Positions 42,363 to 50,779 of a stretch of 64,000 nt of DNA are shown here, in pieces (the stretch's first letter is position 1; the number at the start of each line of letters is the position of its first letter). The notes under the pieces were generated by a model that saw nothing but the letters and a program-made list of their open reading frames with translations, did no database searches and was not told where the DNA came from. Source of the stretch: Sphingomonas sp. SCN 67-18 (GTDB lineage Bacteria; Pseudomonadota; Alphaproteobacteria; Sphingomonadales; Sphingomonadaceae); assembly GCF_001724715.1 (NCBI RefSeq), contig NZ_MEFG01000016.1, positions 21,294 to 85,293 on the forward strand, given 5' to 3'. Made by a program: the position numbers and the translations under genes.

Positions 42363-43867
42363 CCGCACCGGCCCACGCCCGCGCGGACTGGACCGCCGCT
42401 GCCGCCGCCCTTTCCTTCGACGGGCGGCCGTTCATCGGTGCGGACGCCTGCGCGCCGCTGTCGCAGGCGCATTTCACCACCGAATGCCCCTTCACCGGCC
42501 AGGCGCTGGCGACCATCGCAGACGGCAATGCCGGGGATATCGACCGTGCGGTCAGGGCGGCGCGGCTATGCTTCGCGCAGGTCTGGCGGCCTATGCCTCC
42601 CGATGAGCGGCAGGCGCATCTGGAAGCGCTGGCCGCCGCCATCCATGCCCGGCGCGAGGCGCTGGCGCTGATGGACTGTCTGGAAATGGGCATGCCGATC
42701 AGCAACGCCCTTGGCGCAGTGGACGAGGCGGCGCGCTTCACCCGCTATTATGCCGCCGCCATCGCCCAGCCGCGCGGCGAGGTGGCCAATGCGGACGCCG
42801 CCGGCATCTGGGCGATGAACTGGCTGGAGCCGCGCGGCGTCGTCGGCGTGATCTCCTCGTGGAACTTCCCCCTGCTGGTCGCCGTCTCCGCCATCGCCCC
42901 GGCGATCGCGGCGGGCAACACGGTGGTCGCCAAACCCTCCCCCATCGCGCCTTCATCGGTGCTCGCGCTGGCGCGGATCGCGGTGGAAGCGGGCCTGCCG
43001 CCGGGCGTGATCAACGCGGTGCCGGGGACGGGCGAAGCAGGCGCGGCGCTTGCCGGCCATGAGGATGTCGACCAGATCGGCTTCGTCGGATCGGCGGAGA
43101 CCGGGCGGCGGATCATGGTCGCGGCCGGACAGTCGAACGGCAAGCCGGTGATGCTGGAAGGCGGCGGCAAATCCCCGCAGATCATCTTCGCCGACGCGGT
43201 CGATCTGGACGGGCTCGCAGAGTCCATCGCAGGGTCCGTCTTCGCCAATAGCGGCCAGATCTGCGTCGCGCGCACCCGGCTGCTCGTCGAGCGCAGCATC
43301 GTCGCGCCGCTGACCGAGCGGGTCCGCGCGGCGACCGCCCGGCTGTTCACGGTCGGCGACCCGCTGGACCCGGCGGTCAGCTACGGCCCGCTCGCCAGCC
43401 GGGTGCAGCTTGAGCGGGTCAGCGCCTATCTGGAGATCGGGGCGGCAGAAGGCGCGGGCCACGCCGCGCTCGCCACCGCCGGAACGGCGCCGGATGGCGG
43501 CTATTTCATGCAGCCGGGCCTGTTCGCCACCGCAACGCCCGCCATGCGGGTGGCGCGCGAGGAGATTTTCGGCCCGCTCGCCGCGCTCATCCCCTTCGCC
43601 GACGAGGCGGAGGCGGTCCGCATCGCCAATGACAGCCGGCACGGGCTGGCGGCAACCATCTGGACCCGCGACATCGGCCGGGCGCGGCGCATGGCGCGCG
43701 ATATCGACGCCGGGCGGATCGACATCCGCACCAGCGCCGCCGCCGGCGCGCCGCTGCAGGTCATGCCGGCCGAGCCATTTGGCGGATCCGGCCATGGCGT
43801 GCTGGGCGGGCAGCAGGGGATGCGCGCCTATCAGCGCCTGAAATCCGTGCAGATCGTCACGGACTGA
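42359..43867 (+). CDS. NAD(P)-dependent aldehyde dehydrogenase
   Basis: A 502-residue ALDH with the catalytic cysteine Cys302 (FANSGQICVA), the general base Glu267 (MLEGGGKSP), the cofactor segments GVISSWNFPLL (163-173) and GFVGSAETGR (241-250), and the family ending with PFGGSG. It oxidises an aldehyde to an acid; the substrate likely comes from the overlapping ADC-like gene. The next gene starts 5 bases later. Confidence 0.92.
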   Translation: MTAPAHARADWTAAAAALSFDGRPFIGADACAPLSQAHFTTECPFTGQALATIADGNAGDIDRAVRAARLCFAQVWRPMPPDERQAHLEALAAAIHARREALALMDCLEMGMPISNALGAVDEAARFTRYYAAAIAQPRGEVANADAAGIWAMNWLEPRGVVGVISSWNFPLLVAVSAIAPAIAAGNTVVAKPSPIAPSSVLALARIAVEAGLPPGVINAVPGTGEAGAALAGHEDVDQIGFVGSAETGRRIMVAAGQSNGKPVMLEGGGKSPQIIFADAVDLDGLAESIAGSVFANSGQICVARTRLLVERSIVAPLTERVRAATARLFTVGDPLDPAVSYGPLASRVQLERVSAYLEIGAAEGAGHAALATAGTAPDGGYFMQPGLFATATPAMRVAREEIFGPLAALIPFADEAEAVRIANDSRHGLAATIWTRDIGRARRMARDIDAGRIDIRTSAAAGAPLQVMPAEPFGGSGHGVLGGQQGMRAYQRLKSVQIVTD

Positions 43868-43872
43868 CCGGC

Positions 43873-44346
43873 ATGGCGATCATCCGCATCCACCGGCTCG
43901 TCGATCATCCCGCGGCCGTGCCGACCATCGCCGCGTGGATCGACGCTGAATGGGGGGCGTTCAGCGGCCGCACCCCCGCGCAGACGCTGGCGCGCTTCAC
44001 CGAAGACGCCGCCGCGCGCCTGCCGCGCAGCTATGTGGCGCTGGACGGCGCGATGCCGCAGGGCGTGGCCAGCCTGCGGGCAAGCGACAGCGTCGATTGG
44101 GATCCCGGCGTCACGCCCTGGCTGTGCAACGTCTATGTCCCGCCAGAGGCGCGCGGCGCAGGCATCGCCGCCCGCCTGTGCCGCCATGTCGCGGCCGAGG
44201 CGGCGGCGCTGGGGTTCGGCACGCTGTCGCTGGCATCGACGGCGGGCGACGATTCGCTCTATTACCGGCTTGGCTATCGCAGCTATGCGCGGCTATCCCA
44301 TGGCGGGGACGTGATGCACCTGATGAGGCTGGACCTGAACCCGTGA
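43873..44346 (+). CDS. GNAT-family N-acetyltransferase
   Basis: A 157-residue GNAT protein. The acetyl-CoA binding motif is VYVPPEARGAGIAARLCRHV (about 92-111), followed by SLASTAGDDSLYYRLGYRSYAR, the normal family ending. It sits between an aldehyde dehydrogenase and an ArgE-like deacetylase and overlaps the latter by 4 bases (GTGA). An N-acetylation/deacetylation pair acting on an amino acid or amine is plausible. Confidence 0.88.
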   Translation: MAIIRIHRLVDHPAAVPTIAAWIDAEWGAFSGRTPAQTLARFTEDAAARLPRSYVALDGAMPQGVASLRASDSVDWDPGVTPWLCNVYVPPEARGAGIAARLCRHVAAEAAALGFGTLSLASTAGDDSLYYRLGYRSYARLSHGGDVMHLMRLDLNP

Positions 44347-45497
44347 CCGAACTCGCCTCCCAGATCGACTGGATTCGCCGCCTCGTCGCCTTCGACACCA
44401 GTTCGGGCCAGTCCAATCTCGCCCTGATCGACGCGGTGCAGCAGCATCTCGACGGCCTCGGCGCGCGCTGCCAGCGCGTTCCCAGCCCGGACGGAAGCAA
44501 GGCCAATCTCTATGCCGTCATCGGCCCGGACGCGCCGGGCGGCATCGTGCTGTCCGGCCATAGCGATGTCGTGCCCGTCACCGGCCAGGCCTGGTCGAGC
44601 GACCCGTGGACGCTGCGCGAGGCGGACGGCAAGCTGTACGGCCGGGGCACGTGCGACATGAAGGGATTCTGCGCCACGGCGATCTCGCTGGTGCCGGAAT
44701 TCGTCGCCGCAAAGCTGGCCCGGCCGCTGATCCTCGCCTTTTCCTACGATGAGGAGATCGGCTGCCTCGGCGCGCCGGCGATGATCGCGCGGATGCGCGA
44801 GACCGTTCCGCCGCCCGCGGCGGTGATCGTCGGCGAACCGACGATGATGCGCGCGGTGAACGGCCACAAGGGCAGCAGCCAGTTCCGCACCACCGTGAGC
44901 GGCATCAACGCCCATTCCAGCGAGACGGAACTGGGCGTCTCGGCGGTGGAGATCGCCGCGCGGCTGGTAAACTCCATCGCGGAGACGCGCGCCGCCAACC
45001 GCCGCAGCGCCCGGCCGGACAGTCCCTTTTCCCCGCCCTATTCCAGCCTTTCCGCCAATATGATCCGGGGCGGCACGCAACAGAACATCATCGCGGGGGA
45101 ATGCAGCTTCAGCTGGGAAATCCGCCTGCTGCCCGGCGAGGACATCGCATCGGTGCTGGAGCCGTTCGACGCGCTGTGCCGCGCGGTGGAGGCAGAGATG
45201 CGGCTGGTCGGCCCCGAAGCGGCGATCCGCACCGAACGGCTCTCTGCGGTGCCGCCCTTTGCGCCTGCCGATGAAGGCGCGGCGCTGGCGCTGGTCCGCG
45301 ATCTGATCGGCAGCAACAGCGCCTCCGTGGTTTCCTATGCCTCGGAAGCCGGGCAGTTTCAGGAAGCGGGCTTTTCCGCCGTGATCTGCGGCCCCGGCTC
45401 CATCGAGCACGCCCACAAGGCGGACGAGTTCGTCGAGATCGACCAGATCGCCCAATGCGCCCGCTTCATCCGCAGGCTGATGCCCTCGTTGCAATAA
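44343..45497 (+). CDS. ArgE-like acetylornithine deacetylase / N-acetyl-amino-acid deacylase (M20)
   Basis: A 384-residue M20 metallohydrolase from GTG 44343. Metal-binding motifs are SGHSDVVPVTG, GRGTCDMKGF, DEEIGC (metal-bridging Glu pair) and a late histidine in IEHAHKADEF. A dimerisation domain (HKGSSQFRTTVSGINAHSS) lies in the middle. It resembles ArgE of the alphaproteobacterial type. Since it is placed with catabolic rather than arginine genes, release of L-glutamate or another amino acid from its N-acetyl form is the likely role. It is convergent with the glutamine-synthetase-like gene, 3 bases apart. Confidence 0.88.
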   Translation: MTELASQIDWIRRLVAFDTSSGQSNLALIDAVQQHLDGLGARCQRVPSPDGSKANLYAVIGPDAPGGIVLSGHSDVVPVTGQAWSSDPWTLREADGKLYGRGTCDMKGFCATAISLVPEFVAAKLARPLILAFSYDEEIGCLGAPAMIARMRETVPPPAAVIVGEPTMMRAVNGHKGSSQFRTTVSGINAHSSETELGVSAVEIAARLVNSIAETRAANRRSARPDSPFSPPYSSLSANMIRGGTQQNIIAGECSFSWEIRLLPGEDIASVLEPFDALCRAVEAEMRLVGPEAAIRTERLSAVPPFAPADEGAALALVRDLIGSNSASVVSYASEAGQFQEAGFSAVICGPGSIEHAHKADEFVEIDQIAQCARFIRRLMPSLQ

Positions 45498-45500
45498 GGC

Positions 45501-46814
45501 TCAGCAGAGCGTGCCGTAGAGCCAGCAGATCTCCTCGGCCGGAAGATCGGCCAGCCGCGCCATCTCCGCCCGGCGGACGCCCAGCCAGGTCGCGTTGAAA
45601 TCGGCCGGGAACCAGTCCTGCGCCGCCGTGTCGGCCTGCCATGCCGCAATCGCCCCCTCAAGTGAATCCGGCAAACGGCGGAGGTCAAGCGCGGCCCGGC
45701 ACGCCTCGTCGAGCGTATCGGGATGGTCGGCGACCAGCGGCGGCGGCGGCAGCACCTCCGCCAGCCCGCCCAGCCCGGCGCGGATCAGCGCGGCGATCGC
45801 CACATAGGGATTGGCCGTGGCGTCCGCCGCCCGATATTCGATATTGTGTTGTCGTGCGGGATCGCGCCCGCCGATCGTCGTCGTCGGGCAGATGCGCAGC
45901 GTCGCCTCGCGGTCGCGGTCCGCCAGCCAGGTCCACGACGCGCTCCAGCTGTTTGGCCGCAGCCGGTAATAGGAAGGGACGCTGGGCGCGCTGAACATGG
46001 TCAGCGCGGGCAGGTGGCGGAGCACGCCGGCGCAAAAGCTCGCGCCCTCGGCGGACAGCCCGGCCCGCGCGGCGGGGTTGTACCCGGCCGGGCGGCCCTC
46101 GCTATCGACCAGGCTGAAATGAATGTGGACGCCGTTGCCCACCGCATCGATGGCGGTCTTGGGCGCAAAGCTCGCCCGTCCGCCCCGCACGCGCACCATT
46201 TCCCGCACGATCTCGCGGATCGCGATGGCGCGGTCTGCGGCGGTGACCGGATCGGCGGGCGCGCAGGTGACCTCGAACTGGTCCGTGCCGAATTCGGCCA
46301 GCACCACTTCAGGCTCCACGCCCGCCTCCTCCAGCGCCGCCATGAGCTGCGGCGCCAGTGGATCGGCCCGGCGCAAAGCCTCCACCGAAAGCGGGTGGGC
46401 GGGGGGATAACCCGCCCCGAAGATCTGGAATTCCTGCTCCACCGCCATGCGCAGCGACAGGCCGGTCTGCGCGCGCAGCGCCGCCACCGCCTCGCGCAGC
46501 AGGGTGCGCGGGCAGCATGGCCAGGGCGTCCCGTCCAGCTCGACGATGTCCCCCATGACGATATCGAACACGCTCTCAGCGCCCGTCGCGGCGGTGCGGT
46601 AGCGCGCGTCGCGGTCGGCAATAACGCGCAGGTCGCCCGTCGATCCCCACGGGTTGGGATTGGCGATGCCGCCGAACAGGGTAAGCGACAGATTGGCGGG
46701 CAGCCAGCCGATCCCCGTCTCCGCGCCTGCCTCGTAACGCGCGGCGGGCAGCCAGCGGCCGCGCGTGACGGCGGCCAGATCGGTGGTGACGATGCCGGTC
46801 AGCGCCATGGTCAT
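45501..46814 (-). CDS. Glutamine synthetase-like ligase
   Basis: A 437-residue GlnA-family enzyme. The first 110 residues resemble the beta-grasp domain (IVTTDLAAVTRGRWLP); the catalytic domain shows AVEQEFQIFG, NGVHIHFSL, APSVPSYYRLRPNSWSASW and HNIEYRAADATANPYVAIAALIRAGLGGL. The Asn-Arg loop and tail differ from housekeeping GlnA, so it is probably a gamma-glutamyl-amide ligase of the PuuA/IpuC type. The start at 46814 overlaps the isochorismatase stop (ATGA); ATG 46808 is also possible. It is the last gene of a three-gene minus-strand operon. Confidence 0.85.
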   Translation of the reverse strand: MTMALTGIVTTDLAAVTRGRWLPAARYEAGAETGIGWLPANLSLTLFGGIANPNPWGSTGDLRVIADRDARYRTAATGAESVFDIVMGDIVELDGTPWPCCPRTLLREAVAALRAQTGLSLRMAVEQEFQIFGAGYPPAHPLSVEALRRADPLAPQLMAALEEAGVEPEVVLAEFGTDQFEVTCAPADPVTAADRAIAIREIVREMVRVRGGRASFAPKTAIDAVGNGVHIHFSLVDSEGRPAGYNPAARAGLSAEGASFCAGVLRHLPALTMFSAPSVPSYYRLRPNSWSASWTWLADRDREATLRICPTTTIGGRDPARQHNIEYRAADATANPYVAIAALIRAGLGGLAEVLPPPPLVADHPDTLDEACRAALDLRRLPDSLEGAIAAWQADTAAQDWFPADFNATWLGVRRAEMARLADLPAEEICWLYGTLC

Positions 46815-47461
46815 GCGCCCCGCATCGCCCGGAAGCGCGCTTCCACCGTGTCGGTATCCGCCACCCAGCAATAGCCGCCGAACGCGCCCAGCGCATTGGC
46901 GTGCCGCTCCGGCGTCGCGGCGGCGCAGGCGTCGCCCACGCAGGTGACGATGAAGCCGCGGTCCGCCGCGTCGCGCACCGCCATGTCGACGCACTGGTCG
47001 GTCATGATGCCGACGACGACGAGATGGGTCACGCCCAGGTTGCGCAACACATAGTCGATATTGGTGGAATTGAAGACGCCGGACGATGTCTTGGGCAGCA
47101 GGATCTCGTCCGCCCCCACCGCCAGCGCGGGCACCGGCAGGGCCAGCGGATCATCCGGCCCGACATGCAGCGGCGTCATCTTGTGGTCGAGCGAGCGGTC
47201 ACGCCCGTCGCGGGTGAGGCTGCGGATGATGGTGTGGATCACCTCCACTCCGCCGGCGCGGGCCGCGGCCAGCAGCCGCGCCTGATTGGGGATGGCGCGC
47301 GCCGCGACGTCGCGGTGGAACGGATGGTCGGCATCCCAGTCCGGGTGCCCCGGATTACGCCCCGGCTCCAGCCAGATGCGCTGCATGTCGACCAGCAGCA
47401 GCGCGGTGTGCGACGGCGGAAACGGGTCGTCGCGACGGATATCGGGGCGTGAAAGCGTCAT
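46811..47461 (-). CDS. Isochorismatase-family cysteine hydrolase
   Basis: A 216-residue enzyme with the family triad Asp25 (LLLVDMQ), Lys124 (LPKTSSGVF) and Cys157 (MTDQCVDMAVRDA). Members hydrolyse amides or ureido groups such as nicotinamide or N-carbamoyl compounds. It overlaps both neighbours, the RpiR regulator and the glutamine-synthetase-like ligase, by 4 bases each, so an amide intermediate made by the ligase may be its substrate. This pairing is inference. Confidence 0.88.
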   Translation of the reverse strand: MTLSRPDIRRDDPFPPSHTALLLVDMQRIWLEPGRNPGHPDWDADHPFHRDVAARAIPNQARLLAAARAGGVEVIHTIIRSLTRDGRDRSLDHKMTPLHVGPDDPLALPVPALAVGADEILLPKTSSGVFNSTNIDYVLRNLGVTHLVVVGIMTDQCVDMAVRDAADRGFIVTCVGDACAAATPERHANALGAFGGYCWVADTDTVEARFRAMRGA

Positions 47462-48351
47462 GGTGCGGGTTCATCCACTGTTACGGCATTGGCGCTGCGA
47501 AGCTTTTCAAGGTCGGCGACGCGCCGTTCCATCACCCGCTTCTCGCGCGCGACGGCATGGGCGACCAGCGCCTCCATCTGCGCCACGGCGGGGGCCAGCG
47601 AGTCATAGGGCGAATCGACCTCGACGGAGGCGATGATGACGACGTCGGCCACTTCGGCGATGGGCGACATCCACGGATCGGTGAACAGGATGACATGCGC
47701 GCCCCGCGCCTCGGCCTGGCGGGCGAATTCGACCACGTCGGTCTGGTAGCGGCGATAATCGAACACGATCAGCGTGTCGCGACGGCCGATATCAACCAGC
47801 CGGTCGAAACTCTCCAGCGTCAGCGGCGATATGGAATGCACGTCGGACCGCAGCTGCAGCAGATAGCCCGCCAGCATCCCGGCGACATGGCGGCTGAACC
47901 GCCCGCCGACCAGCGTGACGCTGCCCTTCGCGCCCATGATCAGGTCGACCGCGCGGTCATAAGGTTCGGGCACCGCCGCCTCGCTCGCGTCGCGCAGCTT
48001 CTGGGTGACGGAGGCCATGTAGCGGTTGACGATGGCGTCGTGGCCGCCGCTCGCCTGCTTGGTTTCCAGCATCATCAGCGGCGAGCGCAGCCGGGCCTCC
48101 ACCTCCTCGAGCAGGCTGGTCTGGAAGGCGGCGAAATTCTCGAAGCCGAACTTGGTCACGAAACGCGCCACCGTCGGGTCGCTCACCCCCGCCCGCTTGG
48201 CCAGGCTGGACGCGCTGCCGAGACCCGCCACCGGATAGTCGGCCAGCAGCAGCTGGACGATTCGCGATTCAGACCGGGTCAGGCTGATCGCGCTGCTGCC
48301 CAGCATGTCCCTGATCGGCATCCGCCCGCCCGCTTGCGCTTCCTTCGCCAT
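47458..48351 (-). CDS. RpiR-family transcriptional regulator
   Basis: A 297-residue regulator: an N-terminal helix-turn-helix (about 20-75, with LAKRAGVSDPTVARFVTKFGFENFAAFQ) and a C-terminal SIS domain (about 125-265, VTLVGGRFSRHVAGMLAGYLLQ). RpiR proteins usually sense phosphosugars, but several control amino acid or amide catabolism. It is the first gene of the operon with the isochorismatase and ligase. It is a candidate for binding the repeated ATGTAAAATAT-type motif in nearby promoters. Confidence 0.92.
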   Translation of the reverse strand: MAKEAQAGGRMPIRDMLGSSAISLTRSESRIVQLLLADYPVAGLGSASSLAKRAGVSDPTVARFVTKFGFENFAAFQTSLLEEVEARLRSPLMMLETKQASGGHDAIVNRYMASVTQKLRDASEAAVPEPYDRAVDLIMGAKGSVTLVGGRFSRHVAGMLAGYLLQLRSDVHSISPLTLESFDRLVDIGRRDTLIVFDYRRYQTDVVEFARQAEARGAHVILFTDPWMSPIAEVADVVIIASVEVDSPYDSLAPAVAQMEALVAHAVAREKRVMERRVADLEKLRSANAVTVDEPAP

Positions 48352-48491
48352 GTCCGCCTTCCCCGTAACTGTCCCCGCCGCGACGCGGGAAGCGTCACGA
48401 TCCTTTCACCCGACGACGCGGGCGTGGATCATGATAACAATGTTGCAGGATGACGCGCTAGGCGTCGGCGGCGGGAAAGCGACAGAAACCA

Positions 48492-49262
48492 TCATCGCGC
48501 ACGCACTTCCGGTTCCAATATGGCGGCAAGGCGCTCCGCCCATGCGTTCACCTGCCGCCGGTCGAGCAGGCCGTCATTGCGGATCTCGATGAGCACGGCC
48601 GGGACATCGCGATCGTCGCCATGCACCAATATGGCATAATCCTCCGCCCGGCTGATCGAATAGGGCTGGTTCACGCCGACGCGCAGCGATTCGTCCGCGG
48701 CCAGCCGCGCCACCAGCCGCTTGCCCAGCCCGGCCGCCCGCTCGAACAATATGCCGGCATGCCAGGCCCGCTCCACGCCCAGGAAGACGGGGTTGAAACT
48801 GTGCACGGCGACCAGGACCACCGGCTTGCCTTCGGCGATCCGCCGGTCGACCAGCGCGCCGATGGCGTCCTGATAGGGCGTGAAGATCCGCTCCAGCCGC
48901 AGCGCCCGCTCACCCGCGCACAGATCGCGATTGGCATCGATCGCCGTGCCCTCGGAGCGGGTGACGATCGATCCCTCGCCCTCCGGCGGGCGGTTGAGAT
49001 CGATCAGCAGGCGCGAATAGGTGCCCAGCGCCGCCGGCGCATCGAGCAGCGCGGCCAGCCGCCGCGTCACCGCCGCCGCGCCGATATCCCAGGCAATGTG
49101 GCGGTTGCGGTCGGCATCGCTCAGCCCCAGCCCGTCATAACAGGCCGGGATATGGTTGGACGCATGTTCGCACAGCAGGATGATCGGGGACGGGCCGTCG
49201 GGGTTGATCCACTCAACGGGGTCGGGCCAGTCCGTCACGTTCGGCGCGGTCAGATTGTCCAT
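48492..49262 (-). CDS. N-formylglutamate amidohydrolase family protein
   Basis: A 256-residue protein of the HutG2/FGase family, with LLCEHASNHIP near residue 30, YSRLLIDLNRPP near 82-93, VAVHSFNPVF near 130 and IEIRNDGL close to the end. These enzymes split N-formyl-L-glutamate into formate and glutamate. No other histidine-degradation gene is nearby, so another N-acyl glutamate may be the substrate. The start at 49262 has GGAGA 5 bases upstream; an in-frame ATG at 49313 has no ribosome site and overlaps the inverted repeat. Confidence 0.87.
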   Translation of the reverse strand: MDNLTAPNVTDWPDPVEWINPDGPSPIILLCEHASNHIPACYDGLGLSDADRNRHIAWDIGAAAVTRRLAALLDAPAALGTYSRLLIDLNRPPEGEGSIVTRSEGTAIDANRDLCAGERALRLERIFTPYQDAIGALVDRRIAEGKPVVLVAVHSFNPVFLGVERAWHAGILFERAAGLGKRLVARLAADESLRVGVNQPYSISRAEDYAILVHGDDRDVPAVLIEIRNDGLLDRRQVNAWAERLAAILEPEVRAR

Positions 49263-49311
49263 AAATTCTCCGGCCGATCGATCATGCTCATTCGCGACAA
49301 CGCCATTAGAC

Positions 49312-49352
49312 ATATGACATAATTTCAGTCAATGGTCATATATGTAAAATAT
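49312..49352 (-). promoter_or_regulatory. Promoter/operator region of the N-formylglutamate amidohydrolase gene
   Basis: An inverted repeat ATATGAC (49312-49318) and GTCATAT (49335-49341) with a 16-base spacer, followed by ATGTAAAATAT at 49342-49352. The same 11-mer occurs at 50769-50779 upstream of the permease. The 110-base region between the two genes is AT-rich in contrast to its surroundings. Confidence 0.5.
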
Positions 49353-49372
49353 TCAACATATGCTGCGCGCGA

Positions 49373-50719
49373 CTAACCGGCGGCGGGCGCAGGCGCGGAA
49401 CGGCGGCGCACGGCCAGATAGGCGAGCACCAGCAGCGACGTTGTGGCCAGCCCGGCCCAGGCTTGCGAGGCGAGCCCCGGCGTCACCAGCATCGATGCGA
49501 TCACCGCCACCATGGCGACGATCACGATAGGGCCGGTGGCGCGCGGAAGGCGGCTTTCCCCGCCGCGGCGGACGAAGCCCATATGGGCCAGCACCAGCAT
49601 AAGATAGACGATCAGCATCACCATGCCGGTCGCGTTGACCAGCATCGCGAACAGCCGCTCGGCGGACAGCACGGACGCCATCACCGCCAGCGCCGCCGCG
49701 CCGGACCCGGCCAATATCGCCCGCACCGGCACGCCGCGCCCGCCCGCCTTTCCGAAAAAGGCCGGCGCCTCGCCCTTGTCGGCCAGCGCCACCAGCACCC
49801 GGGAGCAGACGTAGACGCCCGAATTCATGCACGACAGCACCGCCACGATGATGACGATGTTCATCACCAGCGACACACCCGGCGCGCCCACCGCGACCAG
49901 CGCCATCGCAAAGGGCGAAGCGCCGGGGCGGATTTCCGTCCACGGCACGATGGAGACGATCAGCAGCATCGACAGCAGGTAGAACAGCGCCACCCGCAGG
50001 ATCAGCGTGGTCGTCAGCCGCGCGATCACCGGCCCCGGCTCCTGCGCGTCGGCGGCGGCAATGGTGATGATCTCCGCGCCGACCAGCGCCAGGATCACCG
50101 CCGTCACGCCGGAAAAGATCGACGCCGGGCCGAAGGGCGCGAAGCCGCCATGGGCATAGAGCGGCGCGGGCAGGCCGCCGCCGCCCACCACGCCCTTGCC
50201 CACCGCGAAGGCCGCGACGGCGATGAACAGCAGGATCGCCGCCACCTTGATCGCCGACAGCCAGAATTCCGATTCGCCGAACGCGCGGACGGAAAGCAGG
50301 TTGAGCGCCGTCATCCCCAGCACCAGCAGCAGGCCGATCTGCCACGCCTGGGCGGCGGGCAGCCAGGTGACGATTATGCTCGCCCCCGCCAGCCCTTCCA
50401 GCGCGATCGCCAGCGCCCAGAATATCCAGTAGAGCCAGCCCGCGACGAAGCCAGCGCCATTGCCCAGGCCAAGGCGGATATGCTCGGTGAAGGATCCCGC
50501 GCCCGGCGCGGCCAGCGCCATGTCCGCCAGCATCCGCATCACCAGCAGGATGAGCACCCCGGCAATGGCATAGCTGACGACGATGGCCGGTCCCGTCGCC
50601 GCAATCGCCGCGCTGGAGCCGACGAACAGGCCGGACCCGATGATCCCGCCGATCGAGATCATGCTGACATGGCGCGCCTTGAGCGGCCGCTCCGTCCCGG
50701 TCGTTCCGCCCTGCGCCAT
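49373..50719 (-). CDS. Amino acid permease (APC superfamily, GABA/AAT type)
   Basis: A 448-residue transporter with about 12 helices. It starts with the AAT-family pattern LKARHVSMISIGGIIGSGLFVGSSAAIAATGPA (about 13-45) and has GAGSFTEHIRLGLGNGAGFVAGWLYW near 73-98, seen in GabP, AnsP and related permeases. The uptake substrate is an amino acid or its amide. It lies upstream of the N-formylglutamate amidohydrolase on the same strand with its own palindromic promoter region, so coregulation rather than one transcript is likely. Confidence 0.92.
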   Translation of the reverse strand: MAQGGTTGTERPLKARHVSMISIGGIIGSGLFVGSSAAIAATGPAIVVSYAIAGVLILLVMRMLADMALAAPGAGSFTEHIRLGLGNGAGFVAGWLYWIFWALAIALEGLAGASIIVTWLPAAQAWQIGLLLVLGMTALNLLSVRAFGESEFWLSAIKVAAILLFIAVAAFAVGKGVVGGGGLPAPLYAHGGFAPFGPASIFSGVTAVILALVGAEIITIAAADAQEPGPVIARLTTTLILRVALFYLLSMLLIVSIVPWTEIRPGASPFAMALVAVGAPGVSLVMNIVIIVAVLSCMNSGVYVCSRVLVALADKGEAPAFFGKAGGRGVPVRAILAGSGAAALAVMASVLSAERLFAMLVNATGMVMLIVYLMLVLAHMGFVRRGGESRLPRATGPIVIVAMVAVIASMLVTPGLASQAWAGLATTSLLVLAYLAVRRRSAPAPAAG

Positions 50720-50756
50720 CGCCCCCGCTCCTCGCCTATTTCTTACAGATTATTAT

Positions 50757-50779
50757 ATTTCATATGAAATGTAAAATAT
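50757..50779 (-). promoter_or_regulatory. Perfect 14-base palindrome and shared 11-mer upstream of the permease
   Basis: ATTTCATATGAAAT at 50757-50770 is its own reverse complement. It overlaps ATGTAAAATAT at 50769-50779, identical to the copy at 49342. The pair lies 38 bases upstream of the permease start and reaches the stop codon of the next gene. A dimeric regulator site is likely by form; its identity is inferred. Confidence 0.55.

Noticed and set aside
48451..48465. GACGC-GCTAG-GCGTC inverted repeat between the N-formylglutamate amidohydrolase and RpiR genes
   Set aside because: Arms are only 5 bases and GC-rich, which is common by chance here, and there is no T run or promoter context.
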